Below are positions 15,892 through 23,936 of a DNA stretch of 64,000 bases, piece after piece (within the stretch, counting starts at the first letter, position 1; each line of letters begins with the position of its first letter). The position numbers and the translations under genes were made by a program. Where the stretch lies: the NCBI RefSeq assembly GCF_035690525.1, contig NZ_DASSKM010000109.1, forward strand, positions 1 to 64,000. Direction: 5' to 3'. This DNA comes from Salinisphaera sp035690525. GTDB lineage: Bacteria; Pseudomonadota; Gammaproteobacteria; Nevskiales; Salinisphaeraceae. The notes beneath the pieces are model-generated. The model was not told the DNA's origin. It saw only the letters and a program-made list of their open reading frames with translations, and ran no database searches.

Positions 15892-16986
15892 ATGAAACGC
15901 AGGGACCTTCTCATTCAGGCCGCGGGCGGTTTCGGTTCGGCCATGCTGCTCGGTACGCTGCCCTCGCTGGCCTGGGCCGAGGGCGGCAAGTGCTACAGCC
16001 CGTGGAAATCCGGTACCCCGACTTTCTCCTGGCCGAAGAAGAAGCCACCGTACCGGATCGCGTTGAGCAATTCCTATATCGGCAACGCGTGGCGCAGCGA
16101 AATGGTCACGATCGCCAAGATGTATGCGCAGCGCCCGGACGTCAAACCTCTGATCGAAGACTTCAGGCTCTCCAGCGCCGGCAACGATGTAAACGCGCAG
16201 ATCGCCCAGATCAACCAGATGATCCTGGGTGGCGTGGACGCCATCGTGCTCGATGCAGCCAGCCCCACGGGCCTGAATTCGACGATCGAACGCGCCGCCA
16301 GCGCGGGCATACTCATGGTTTCTTTCGACAATGTAGTGACCACCGATAAGGCGATTGCCATCAATCAAAATCAGTTCGAGATGGGCAAGCGCTGGGCCGA
16401 TTTCGTGGTCGAGCAGATCGGGGGCAAGGGACATGTGCTGGTGGTCCGCGGCGTGGCGGGTACCTTCGTCGATCAGGAACGCTACAAGGGCGGCAGGTCG
16501 GTGTTCGACCAGCATTCGGGTATCCGGACCACCGAGGTCTACGGCAACTGGGACAGCGGCACGGCGCAGAAAGTCACGGCCAACGCCATTGCCGCCGGCG
16601 CGAAATTCGATGCCGTATGGAGCGAGGGCGGCGACAGCGGCGTGGTCAACGCCTTCAAGCAAAATGGCCTGAAAGTGCCGCCGATCGCCGGCGAAGCCGA
16701 GAACGGCTTCCGAATCGCGGCCGCGAAAGAGGGCTTCCCCATACTCTCGATCGGTCAGTCGGCCGGGCTGGTTGCCTTGTCGATGAAGGTCGCGCTGAGC
16801 GTCCTGCAGGGCGAAAAAGTGCCACAGTCGATCCAGGCGCCGCTAAATCCGGTGACCAACGACGACCTCGAGAAAGGCAAGAACTATTTCATGGGCATTC
16901 CGGACAGTTTCTTCGATGAGGTCGGCGTGCCCGACTGCGGGCTGGATTTCAATGCGGCCGAGGTTTATCACGCCACCACCAGTTGA
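15892..16986 (+). CDS. Periplasmic sugar-binding protein of a CUT2 ABC importer
   Basis: A 364-residue protein with an N-terminal export signal (MKRRDLLIQAAGG, a twin-arginine-like start, then a hydrophobic stretch ending at SLAWAEGG). The mature part is the RbsB-type periplasmic-binding fold: IALSNSYIGNAWRSEM, QINQMILGGVDAIVLDAAS, VSFDNVV, GKGHVLVVRGVAG and GEAENGFRIAA. It captures the substrate for the ATPase and permeases that follow. The ATG at 15892 has GGAGGAGAC upstream. The ligand cannot be named; the pathway context points to a sugar or sugar acid. Confidence 0.9.
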   Translation: MKRRDLLIQAAGGFGSAMLLGTLPSLAWAEGGKCYSPWKSGTPTFSWPKKKPPYRIALSNSYIGNAWRSEMVTIAKMYAQRPDVKPLIEDFRLSSAGNDVNAQIAQINQMILGGVDAIVLDAASPTGLNSTIERAASAGILMVSFDNVVTTDKAIAINQNQFEMGKRWADFVVEQIGGKGHVLVVRGVAGTFVDQERYKGGRSVFDQHSGIRTTEVYGNWDSGTAQKVTANAIAAGAKFDAVWSEGGDSGVVNAFKQNGLKVPPIAGEAENGFRIAAAKEGFPILSIGQSAGLVALSMKVALSVLQGEKVPQSIQAPLNPVTNDDLEKGKNYFMGIPDSFFDEVGVPDCGLDFNAAEVYHATTS

Positions 16987-17084
16987 GCGTCCGCGCGATT
17001 CCGTGACCCGAGACCACCGGGCGCCGGCCGGGCGCCGAGCGCCCGGCTGCGTCACCCCGCTTTTTCATCGACTGCGAGCGTTCC

Positions 17085-18674
17085 ATGGTCGATCCGTCCA
17101 CAGCCGGCGCGCCGAATGGCGTACCGGCCCTCGAAGCCCGCGGCATAGGTAAACACTTCGCCGGCACCATCGCGCTAAAGGATGCCGATTTCAGCTGTCG
17201 CCGCGGCGAAGTGCATGTGCTGCTCGGTGCCAACGGCGCCGGCAAGAGCACCTTGGTGAAAATTTTGTGCGGTGTGCAACCGCCCGACGAAGGCACGATT
17301 CATCTGGCCGGCGAGCCGGTGCGCCTGGACAATCCGATCCGGGCCGCCAAGCTCGGCGTGGCCGCGGTGTTTCAAGAGTTGTCGCTCTGCCCTCACCTGA
17401 CCGTGGCCGAGAACATCATGCTGGCGCATGAGCCGACCGGCGCGCTTGGCCAGATTCGCGGGCGCGCCCTGCGCCGCCGGGTGACCGAGCTATTCGAGCA
17501 GATCGGCATCGACCATATCAAACCCGACATTCTGGTCACCCGCCTCACCCTTGCCGATCAGCAGTTGGTCGAGATCGCCAAGGCGCTGTCGCACGAGCCA
17601 AGAACGCTGATCGTCGACGAAGGCACCTCGGCGCTCGGCCCCGAGGAAGTTCGGCGCCTGTTCGATCTGCTGGCGCGGCTGCGCGATCGCGGCACGGCGA
17701 TCATTTTCATTTCCCATCGCATGGCCGAGGTGCGCGAGATCGCCAACCGGCTGACCGTGTTCCGCAACGGCACCGACGTCGGCACGGTCGACGCCGCGGA
17801 CATGGACGAGGCCCATCTGGTCGAACTCATGCTCGGCGAGCGCATCGAGCAGTCCTTTCCCAAACGCGCGCCGATGCCTGCCGGCGCCGAGCCGCTGCTG
17901 CAGGTCGCGCATCTTGGCGCCGGCAACCTGCTGCACGACATCAGCTTCGATCTGTATGCCGGCGAAGTCGTGGGCGTTGCCGGGCTCGAGGGCCAAGGCC
18001 AGGGCGATCTGCTGCTGGCCTTGTTCGGCATGGTGCGGCGCCTCGGCGGCGAGGTGCGCGTACACGGCAAGCGGGTCCGTCTCGGCACGCCCTGGAAGGC
18101 GATCCGGGCCGGCTTCGCCATGATTCCCGAGGACCGCAAGACCCAGGGCCTGCTACAGCCGCAGTCGCTGCGCGAAAACATCGTGCTGGCCAGCCTCGCC
18201 ACCCTGACCCGCGGCGGCCTGATCGATCGATCGCGCGAACGCGCTACCGCCACTCAGGGCATGGAGCGCATGCAAATCAAGGCCGCGAGCATGGAAATGC
18301 CGGTGCAGTCGCTATCCGGCGGCAATCAGCAGAAGGTCGTGCTCGCGAAGTGGCTGCAGTGCGGCGGCGACATCTTTCTGTTCTACGACCCGACCCGCGG
18401 CGTGGACGTCGGCACCAAGCGGGTCTTCTACGAGTTGATCGGCGAACTGGCCCGGGCCGGCAAAGCGGTGCTGCTCTACAGCACCGAGTTGTCGGAGCTG
18501 GTCGGGCTGTGCCATCGCGTGCTGGTGATGAACGATCGTCGCATCGTGGAAACGCTGGAAGACGACCCGATCACCGAGAACAACATCCTCGCCGCCTCGC
18601 TCGGCGTGCGCGAACGCACAAAGACGAGCGCCGCGTCGCCGCCCGTATCCCAAACCGCCGGAGCCGCCTCGTGA
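17085..18674 (+). CDS. Sugar ABC transporter ATP-binding protein (RbsA/MglA type)
   Basis: A 529-residue double-ABC ATPase that powers the importer at the inner membrane. The first half has Walker A GANGAGKST (48-56), a degenerate signature LTLADQQLVEIAKAL and Walker B LIVDEGTSAL. The second half has a degenerate Walker A (GLEGQGQGDLL), the signature LSGGNQQKVVLAKWL and FYDPTRGVDVGTK. This asymmetry is normal for CUT2 ATPases. Its stop overlaps the GTG start of the next gene. Confidence 0.93.
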   Translation: MVDPSTAGAPNGVPALEARGIGKHFAGTIALKDADFSCRRGEVHVLLGANGAGKSTLVKILCGVQPPDEGTIHLAGEPVRLDNPIRAAKLGVAAVFQELSLCPHLTVAENIMLAHEPTGALGQIRGRALRRRVTELFEQIGIDHIKPDILVTRLTLADQQLVEIAKALSHEPRTLIVDEGTSALGPEEVRRLFDLLARLRDRGTAIIFISHRMAEVREIANRLTVFRNGTDVGTVDAADMDEAHLVELMLGERIEQSFPKRAPMPAGAEPLLQVAHLGAGNLLHDISFDLYAGEVVGVAGLEGQGQGDLLLALFGMVRRLGGEVRVHGKRVRLGTPWKAIRAGFAMIPEDRKTQGLLQPQSLRENIVLASLATLTRGGLIDRSRERATATQGMERMQIKAASMEMPVQSLSGGNQQKVVLAKWLQCGGDIFLFYDPTRGVDVGTKRVFYELIGELARAGKAVLLYSTELSELVGLCHRVLVMNDRRIVETLEDDPITENNILAASLGVRERTKTSAASPPVSQTAGAAS

Positions 18675-19630
18675 TCGTCGAACGCTATTACAGCTCGCTG
18701 ACCGCCGTTATCGGCCTGATCTTACTGGTGGTGCTGTTCGTTTACATCCAGCCGATGATCCTGTCGCCGTTCGGCGTGACCCTATCGGCCAACCAGGGCA
18801 CCGCGCTGGCGCTGGCGGCACTCGCCCAGCTGATCGTGGTGCTGACCGGCGGGGTGGATTTGTCGGTCGGCGCGATCGTCGGGCTCACCAATGCGATTGC
18901 CGCGACCTATATGGGCACGCATCCGGGCATCGCGGCCGCGGTGCTGATCGGCACGCTGGCCGCCGGCACGCTGGCCGGATTCGTCAACGGTCTGGTGGTG
19001 GCCTACGGCCGTATCCAGCCGATCATCGTTACCCTGGCCACACTGTATATCTTCACTGGCATCGGTCTGGTGATCCGGCCGCAGCCCGGCGGGCTCGTGC
19101 CCGGCGGCTTCGCCGATGCGCTGACCCGGTCCTGGGGCTATCTTCCGCATGCGCTGGTCTTCTTGCTCGCGGTCGTGGGCCTAGCCTGGGTGCCGTTGAT
19201 GCGCTCGCGGCTCGGCCGGGCGATTCAGGCGATCGGCGACAACCGCAACGGCGCGCACGTCTCCGGCATTTCGGTCGCGCGCACCGAACTCTGGGCCTAT
19301 ACCGCGGGCGGTTTCTTCGCCGCCTGCGCCGGTATATTTCTAACCGCCCAAACCACCTCCGGCGACGCCACGATCGGCGCCAGCTATACGCTCAATTCGG
19401 TCGCCGCCGTGGTGTTCGGCGGCGCCGTGCTCGGCGGCGGGCGCGGGGTCGCGCTGGGCCCGATCTGCGGTGCCTATTTCCTATCGCTGCTGATCAGCGT
19501 GCTGTTCGCCGGCGGCGTGTCGCCGTTCTATCAAAACCTGCTGCTAGGCGCGATTCTGGTGATCGTGCTGGCCGTGGCCAATAGCTGGCGGCTGCGCACG
19601 CGGCACTGGCTCCGAGTGATGTCGAACTAA
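18671..19630 (+). CDS. Sugar ABC transporter permease 1 (RbsC type)
   Basis: A 319-residue inner-membrane permease. The GTG at 18671 overlaps the ATPase stop (GTGA), which fixes the start; no ATG lies nearby. CUT2 permease signatures are LIVVLTGGVDLSVGAIVGLT, FVNGLVVAYGRIQPIIVTLA and GAVLGGGRGVALGPICGAY. About eight to ten helices are visible. It pairs with the second permease directly downstream. Confidence 0.92.
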   Translation: MIVERYYSSLTAVIGLILLVVLFVYIQPMILSPFGVTLSANQGTALALAALAQLIVVLTGGVDLSVGAIVGLTNAIAATYMGTHPGIAAAVLIGTLAAGTLAGFVNGLVVAYGRIQPIIVTLATLYIFTGIGLVIRPQPGGLVPGGFADALTRSWGYLPHALVFLLAVVGLAWVPLMRSRLGRAIQAIGDNRNGAHVSGISVARTELWAYTAGGFFAACAGIFLTAQTTSGDATIGASYTLNSVAAVVFGGAVLGGGRGVALGPICGAYFLSLLISVLFAGGVSPFYQNLLLGAILVIVLAVANSWRLRTRHWLRVMSN

Positions 19631-20604
19631 TGAATACCGCAACACCCGCCCGCCAACGCACCGCCCTGCCCGCCTGGCTGTTTCAGGGGGTGACGGTTTC
19701 CTACATTCTGCTGGTCGTGCTGTTCGCGATCGCGGCGGCGATCAACCCGCACTACGCATCGTGGGACAACATCCGCAACCTGCTGCAGATCGGCGCCTTC
19801 ATCGGCGTGATCGCGGTCGGTCAGACGCTGGTCATCATCACCGGCCAGATCGATCTGTCGGTGCCGTGGAACCTGACCTTCTCGGCGATCCTGATGGCCA
19901 CGCTGTGCAGCCACGGCTACAGCACGGCCACCGCGGTCGCGGCCGCGCTGGCCTCGGGCACGCTGGTCGGCATGTTCAACTCGATCGGCACCGCGATATT
20001 CCGTATCCATTCGCTGGTCTGGACGCTCGGCGTGAACGCGCTGATGCAGGGCGCGACCCTGGTCTATACCCACGCGCAGCCGCCCCGGGTGGACGTGCCG
20101 CCGATCGTGCGCGCGCTGGGTTCGGGCTCGTTGTACGGCATTCCCGTGCCGCTGCTGGTCTGGATCGCCGCCGGCGCGGTGGCTTTGGTAATCCTGCATA
20201 AGACGAGCTTCGGCCGCTATCTGTATGCAATCGGCAACAACGAATCGGCGCTGTTCCTGTCCGGCGTGGACAGCCGCAAGGTCTATCTGGGCGCGTTCGC
20301 CACTTCCGGCTTCTGCGCCGCCCTGGCCGGGATCATGCTCACCGGGTATTCGTCGCAAACCTATCTCGGCATGGGCAGCGATTATCTGCTGGTCCCGATC
20401 GCCGCGGTGATCATCGGCGGCACCAATATCATGGGCGGCTCCGGCGGTTATCTCGGCTCGATCTCCGGCGCGCTGATCGTGGTTCTGCTGCAATCGGTGC
20501 TGTCGATCGTGCAGATCCAGGAAGCCGGCAAGGACATCGTATTCGGAACGATCATCATCCTGTTACTGCTGCTGTACGGGCGACAGAAGCTGGCCGCCCG
20601 TTGA
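19630..20604 (+). CDS. Sugar ABC transporter permease 2 (RbsC type)
   Basis: A 324-residue permease with the same family signatures (QTLVIITGQIDLSVPWNLTF, FNSIGTAIFRIHSLVWTLGV, IIGGTNIMGGSGGYLGSISG). Its ATG shares one base with the stop of permease 1, so the two are translationally coupled and probably form a heterodimer. The expected Gly-rich segment is present. Confidence 0.92.
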   Translation: MNTATPARQRTALPAWLFQGVTVSYILLVVLFAIAAAINPHYASWDNIRNLLQIGAFIGVIAVGQTLVIITGQIDLSVPWNLTFSAILMATLCSHGYSTATAVAAALASGTLVGMFNSIGTAIFRIHSLVWTLGVNALMQGATLVYTHAQPPRVDVPPIVRALGSGSLYGIPVPLLVWIAAGAVALVILHKTSFGRYLYAIGNNESALFLSGVDSRKVYLGAFATSGFCAALAGIMLTGYSSQTYLGMGSDYLLVPIAAVIIGGTNIMGGSGGYLGSISGALIVVLLQSVLSIVQIQEAGKDIVFGTIIILLLLLYGRQKLAAR

Positions 20605-20628
20605 GGCCGTCCATGAAAGGATATCCTG

Positions 20629-21534
20629 ATGAGCGAAACGATCGAATACATCGATCCGCGTTTTTATGAACTGACCCAGCCGAATGCACGGCTCGAACGG
20701 CTGCACACCGGCTCGCTCTGGTGCGAGGGGCCGGTCTATATCGCCGATGCGGATATCGTGCTGTGGAGCGATATCCCCAACGACCGCATCCTGCGCTGGA
20801 CACCCACCGGCGATGTCGGCGTGTTCCGCCAGCCGAGCCGGCACGCCAACGGCCATACCCGCGACCGACAAGGCCGGCTGATCAGCTGCGAGCACGGCGC
20901 CCGGCAGGTCACGCGCACCGAAACCGACGGCCGCGTCACGGTCCTGGCCGACCGCTACGACGGCGGCCGGCTGAATTCGCCCAACGACGTCATCGTGGCC
21001 TCGGACGACAGTATCTGGTTCACCGATCCGCCCTACGGCATCCTGAGCGATTACGAGGGCCATAAGGCCGAGTCCGAACAAGCGGGCTGCTTCGTATTTC
21101 GCCTCGACCCCGCCACCGGCGACCTGCGGGTCGTCGCCGAGGATTTCGTGCGCCCGAACGGGCTCGCGTTCTCACCCGACGAACGGGTGCTGTATGTCTC
21201 GGACACCGCGCGCTCGCACGATCCCGAGGGTCATCATCATATCCGCGCCTTCGACGTACGCGATGGCCGGCTGGAAAATCCGCGCGTGTTCGCCGTAATC
21301 GAGCCCGGCGTGTCGGACGGATTCCGTATCGATACCGATGGCAATATCTGGACCAGCGCCGGCGACGGCGTGCACTGCTACGACCCGGCCGGCACGCTGC
21401 TCGGCAGGATCCATATCCCCGAGCCGGTCTCGAACCTGACCTTCGGCGGGCCGCGCCGCAACCGGCTGTTCATCACCGCGAGCAGCTCGCTCTATGCGAT
21501 CTACGTCGCCCAAACCGGCGCCCAGTGGCCGTAA
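20629..21534 (+). CDS. SMP-30/gluconolactonase family lactonase
   Basis: A 301-residue six-bladed beta-propeller hydrolase that opens aldonolactones to aldonic acids. The motif string is typical: LWCEGPVYIADADIVLWSDI (first metal ligand E), GRLISCEHGARQVTR, RLNSPNDVIVASDDSIWFTD, RPNGLAFSPDERVLYVSDT and VSDGFRIDTDGNIWTSAGDG, which supply the divalent-metal ligands. It follows the permease by 24 bases and completes the oxidative set (dehydrogenase, lactonase, dehydratase). Its specificity is unknown. Confidence 0.92.
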   Translation: MSETIEYIDPRFYELTQPNARLERLHTGSLWCEGPVYIADADIVLWSDIPNDRILRWTPTGDVGVFRQPSRHANGHTRDRQGRLISCEHGARQVTRTETDGRVTVLADRYDGGRLNSPNDVIVASDDSIWFTDPPYGILSDYEGHKAESEQAGCFVFRLDPATGDLRVVAEDFVRPNGLAFSPDERVLYVSDTARSHDPEGHHHIRAFDVRDGRLENPRVFAVIEPGVSDGFRIDTDGNIWTSAGDGVHCYDPAGTLLGRIHIPEPVSNLTFGGPRRNRLFITASSSLYAIYVAQTGAQWP

Positions 21535-21577
21535 GAGCGTGTTCATGATCGCCACGGCGCCGCGTTGCGGCCCGAAA

Positions 21578-21994
21578 TCACGCGGACGCAGAGGTAAGCG
21601 TGACGACCACTTGGCGCGAATGCGGCGCGCTGCGATGTTCGTATAAATAGATGCCCTGCCAGGTGCCGAGATTGAGCGCGCCGCCGGTAATCGGCACCGT
21701 CACGTCCATCCCGGTGAGGATGGAACGGATATGGCCGGGCATGTCGTCCGGGCCTTCCATGGTGTGGACATACATCGGATCGCCGTCGGGCACCGCGCGC
21801 GCCATCCAGGTTTCGATATCCTGACGCACGGTGGGATCGGCGTTTTCGCAGATCATCAAGGACGCCGAGGTGTGTTTGACGAACACATGCGCCAGCCCCG
21901 TCTCGACCCCCGCCTCGCTCACGACAGCGTCCACGTCGCGGGTGATATCCTGCGTCGAGCGGCCCGGCGTGTCATAGGTCAGCGTTTTCTGCAT
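21578..21994 (-). CDS. YjbQ family protein (UPF0047)
   Basis: A 138-residue cytoplasmic protein. HTSASLMICENADPTVRQDI, EGPDDMPGHIRS and LGTWQGIYLYEHR are the family signature, including the conserved His, Asn and Asp residues. Family members form trimers and have weak thiamin-phosphate-synthase activity; the physiological role is uncertain. Transcribed alone, between the lactonase and the gatB repeat region. Confidence 0.9.
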   Translation of the reverse strand: MQKTLTYDTPGRSTQDITRDVDAVVSEAGVETGLAHVFVKHTSASLMICENADPTVRQDIETWMARAVPDGDPMYVHTMEGPDDMPGHIRSILTGMDVTVPITGGALNLGTWQGIYLYEHRSAPHSRQVVVTLTSASA

Positions 21995-22082
21995 GGCGTT
22001 GGCGAATCAAAAATTCTGTTCCACAGACTAACGCGCCGGGCCGGCCCTGTCTGCCGTCTTCTATCACGAGGCCGTTCTTTTT

Positions 22083-22198
22083 TTAACCGCAGATTTACGC
22101 AGATTAAAGAAATAAGGATGCCGCAGCGGCGGTAACCGAGCAGCAAGCCAATCAAACAGCTGTCTTATCTGCGTGAATCTGCGTGCATCTGCGGTTAA
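22083..22198. repeat. Family-B palindromic repeat, copy B1
   Basis: Bounded by TTAACCGCAGAT and ATCTGCGGTTAA with further ACGCAGAT / ATCTGCGTG steps inside, giving a long imperfect hairpin. AT-rich relative to its surroundings. It recurs at 22312-22438 with many substitutions in the loop but conserved arms. Confidence 0.82.
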
Positions 22199-22225
22199 TA
22201 GTCTTCAGAGAACGCAGCCCGCCGA

Positions 22226-22286
22226 CTAGGCCATCGCATCGAGCTTTTCCACCAGCACCTGATCGACTTCCTTGGGATTCGCCTTA
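22226..22286 (-). pseudogene. Duplicated 3' end of gatB (19 codons plus stop)
   Basis: On the minus strand this reads KANPKEVDQVLVEKLDAMA followed by TAG, against KANPKEVNQMLVEKLNAMA at the end of the intact gatB. The 61-base blocks differ at 7 positions, all transitions. It lies downstream of the real gene and has no start. It is a relic of a tandem duplication or of recombination with a related gatB. Confidence 0.85.
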
Positions 22287-22311
22287 CCTGTATCACGAGG
22301 CCGTTCTTTTG

Positions 22312-22438
22312 TAACCGCAGATACACGTAGATGGGCGCAGATTGAAGAAAAAATATGATACCGAAGCGACGGAAAACGCGCTGCAAGCCAACCAAGCAAC
22401 TTTTCTTATCTGCGTGAATCTGCGTGTATCTGCGGTTA
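22312..22438. repeat. Family-B palindromic repeat, copy B2
   Basis: Ends TAACCGCAGAT and ATCTGCGGTTA as in copy B1, with the shared inner segment TTATCTGCGTGAATCTGCGT. It sits 31 bases beyond the gatB stop and may form the 3' hairpin of the gatCAB transcript. Confidence 0.82.
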
Positions 22439-22469
22439 ACAGTCTTCAGATAACGCAGCCCGCGGCCAA

Positions 22470-23927
22470 CTAGGCCATCGCGTTGAGCTTTTCCACCAGC
22501 ATCTGGTTGACTTCCTTGGGGTTCGCCTTGCCCTTGGAGGCCTTCATCACCTGCCCGACCAGGAAACCGACGACCTTGGTCTTGCCGTCGAGATACTGCC
22601 GGACCTGTTCCGGATTGTCGGCGATGGCTTCGTCCACGAACGACTCGATCGCGCCGGTATCGGTGATTTGCTTCAAGCCCCGGGCTTCGATGATCGCGTC
22701 GGCGGACTCGCCCTCGCCGGCCACCAGCGCGTCGAATACCTGTTTGGCGATCTTGCCGGAGATGGTGTTGTCGTTGACCCGCTTGATCAGGCCGCCAAGC
22801 TGTTCGGGGCTGACCGGCGCTTGGCCGATCGCGCGGCCGTCGCGATTGAGCACGCCGGCCAGCTCGGTGCCGATCCAGTTCGAGGCCGGCTTGCCGAGCC
22901 CGGCCTTGTCGGCACCGGCGGCCGCGACCGTGGCCTCGAAATAATCGGCCCAGGCTCTGGAGGCCGTGAGCGCGGCCGCATCGGCGGTCGAGACGCCGTA
23001 TTCGGCCTCGAAACGCTCGGCCTTGGCGCCCGGCAGTTCGGGCAAATCGGCGCGCGCCGACTCGATGAAGGCCGCATCGATCGCCACCGGCAGCAGATCC
23101 GGGTCCGGGAAGTAGCGATAATCGTGCGCTTCTTCCTTGCTGCGCATCGAGCGGGTCTCGCCGGAATCCGGGTCGAACAGCCGGGTTTCCTGCACGATTT
23201 CGCCGCCGGCCTCGAGCACGTCGATCTGACGCTCGATCTCGAACTCGATGGCTTTTTCCAGAAAACGAAAGGAATTGACGTTCTTGGTCTCGGTGCGCGT
23301 GCCGAACGCGCTCGATCCGGCCGGGCGCACGGAAACGTTGGCATCGATACGGAACGAGCCTTCCGCCATGTTGCCGTCGCAGATGCCCAGATACGTCACC
23401 AGCGAATGCAGTTTGCGGGCGTACGCCGCGGCTTGGCCGGCGGTGGCGATCTCGGGCTCGGACACACACTCGATCAGCGGCGTGCCGGCGCGATTCAGAT
23501 CGATCCCGGTGGCCCGATCGAAGGCGTCGTGCAGCGACTTGCCGGCATCTTCCTCCAAATGCGCGCGGGTGATGCCGATGCGCTTGGTGTCACCCGCGCC
23601 CACCGTGATATCCAGATGGCCGCCGGCCACGATCGGCAGCTCGTACTGGCTGATCTGGTAGCCCTTGGGCAGATCCGGATAGAAATAATGCTTGCGCGCG
23701 AACACGGATCTAGGCGCGATATCCGCATCGATCGCCAAACCGAACAGCGTGGCCATGCGGATGACTTCGCCGTTGATCACCGGCAGCACGCCCGGCATGG
23801 CGACGTCCACCTCGTTGGCCTGGGTGTTCGGCGCCGCGCCGTAGGCGGTCGGCGCGCTCGAAAAGATCTTGCTTCGGGTCGCGAGCTGGATATGCACTTC
23901 CAGCCCGATAACGGCTTCCCAGTTCAT
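22470..23927 (-). CDS. gatB: Asp-tRNA(Asn)/Glu-tRNA(Gln) amidotransferase subunit B
   Basis: GatB binds mischarged tRNA and ATP and activates the side chain for amidation. The 485-residue protein opens with NWEAVIGLEVHIQL and contains the signatures VFARKHYFYPDLPKGYQISQ, DLNRAGTPLIECVSEPEI and SFRIDANVSVRP, with the C-terminal GatB/YqeY domain after about residue 330. The ATG at 23925-23927 is preceded by an in-frame GTG that could also start it. Last gene of gatCAB, 9 bases after gatA. A decayed copy of its last codons lies downstream. Confidence 0.96.
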   Translation of the reverse strand: MNWEAVIGLEVHIQLATRSKIFSSAPTAYGAAPNTQANEVDVAMPGVLPVINGEVIRMATLFGLAIDADIAPRSVFARKHYFYPDLPKGYQISQYELPIVAGGHLDITVGAGDTKRIGITRAHLEEDAGKSLHDAFDRATGIDLNRAGTPLIECVSEPEIATAGQAAAYARKLHSLVTYLGICDGNMAEGSFRIDANVSVRPAGSSAFGTRTETKNVNSFRFLEKAIEFEIERQIDVLEAGGEIVQETRLFDPDSGETRSMRSKEEAHDYRYFPDPDLLPVAIDAAFIESARADLPELPGAKAERFEAEYGVSTADAAALTASRAWADYFEATVAAAGADKAGLGKPASNWIGTELAGVLNRDGRAIGQAPVSPEQLGGLIKRVNDNTISGKIAKQVFDALVAGEGESADAIIEARGLKQITDTGAIESFVDEAIADNPEQVRQYLDGKTKVVGFLVGQVMKASKGKANPKEVNQMLVEKLNAMA

Positions 23928-23936
23928 CACCTGCCC

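Larger units (their letters stand above)
21995..22469. other. Repeat-rich intergenic region between yjbQ and gatB
   Basis: 475 bases without an intact gene. It holds two diverged tandem units. Each has the flank TATCACGAGGCCGTTC, a family-B palindrome, AGTCTTCAGA and then a gatB 3' end. The first unit runs from about 22062 to 22286. The second runs from 22291 and merges into the functional gatB end at 22470-22530. The period is about 229-244 bases. Confidence 0.8.

Noticed and set aside
11180..21534. Sialic-acid catabolic operon
   Set aside because: Only the regulator and operator motif resemble the nan system. There is no lyase, epimerase, kinase or TRAP/SatABCD-type transporter, and the enzymes present fit sugar-acid oxidation.
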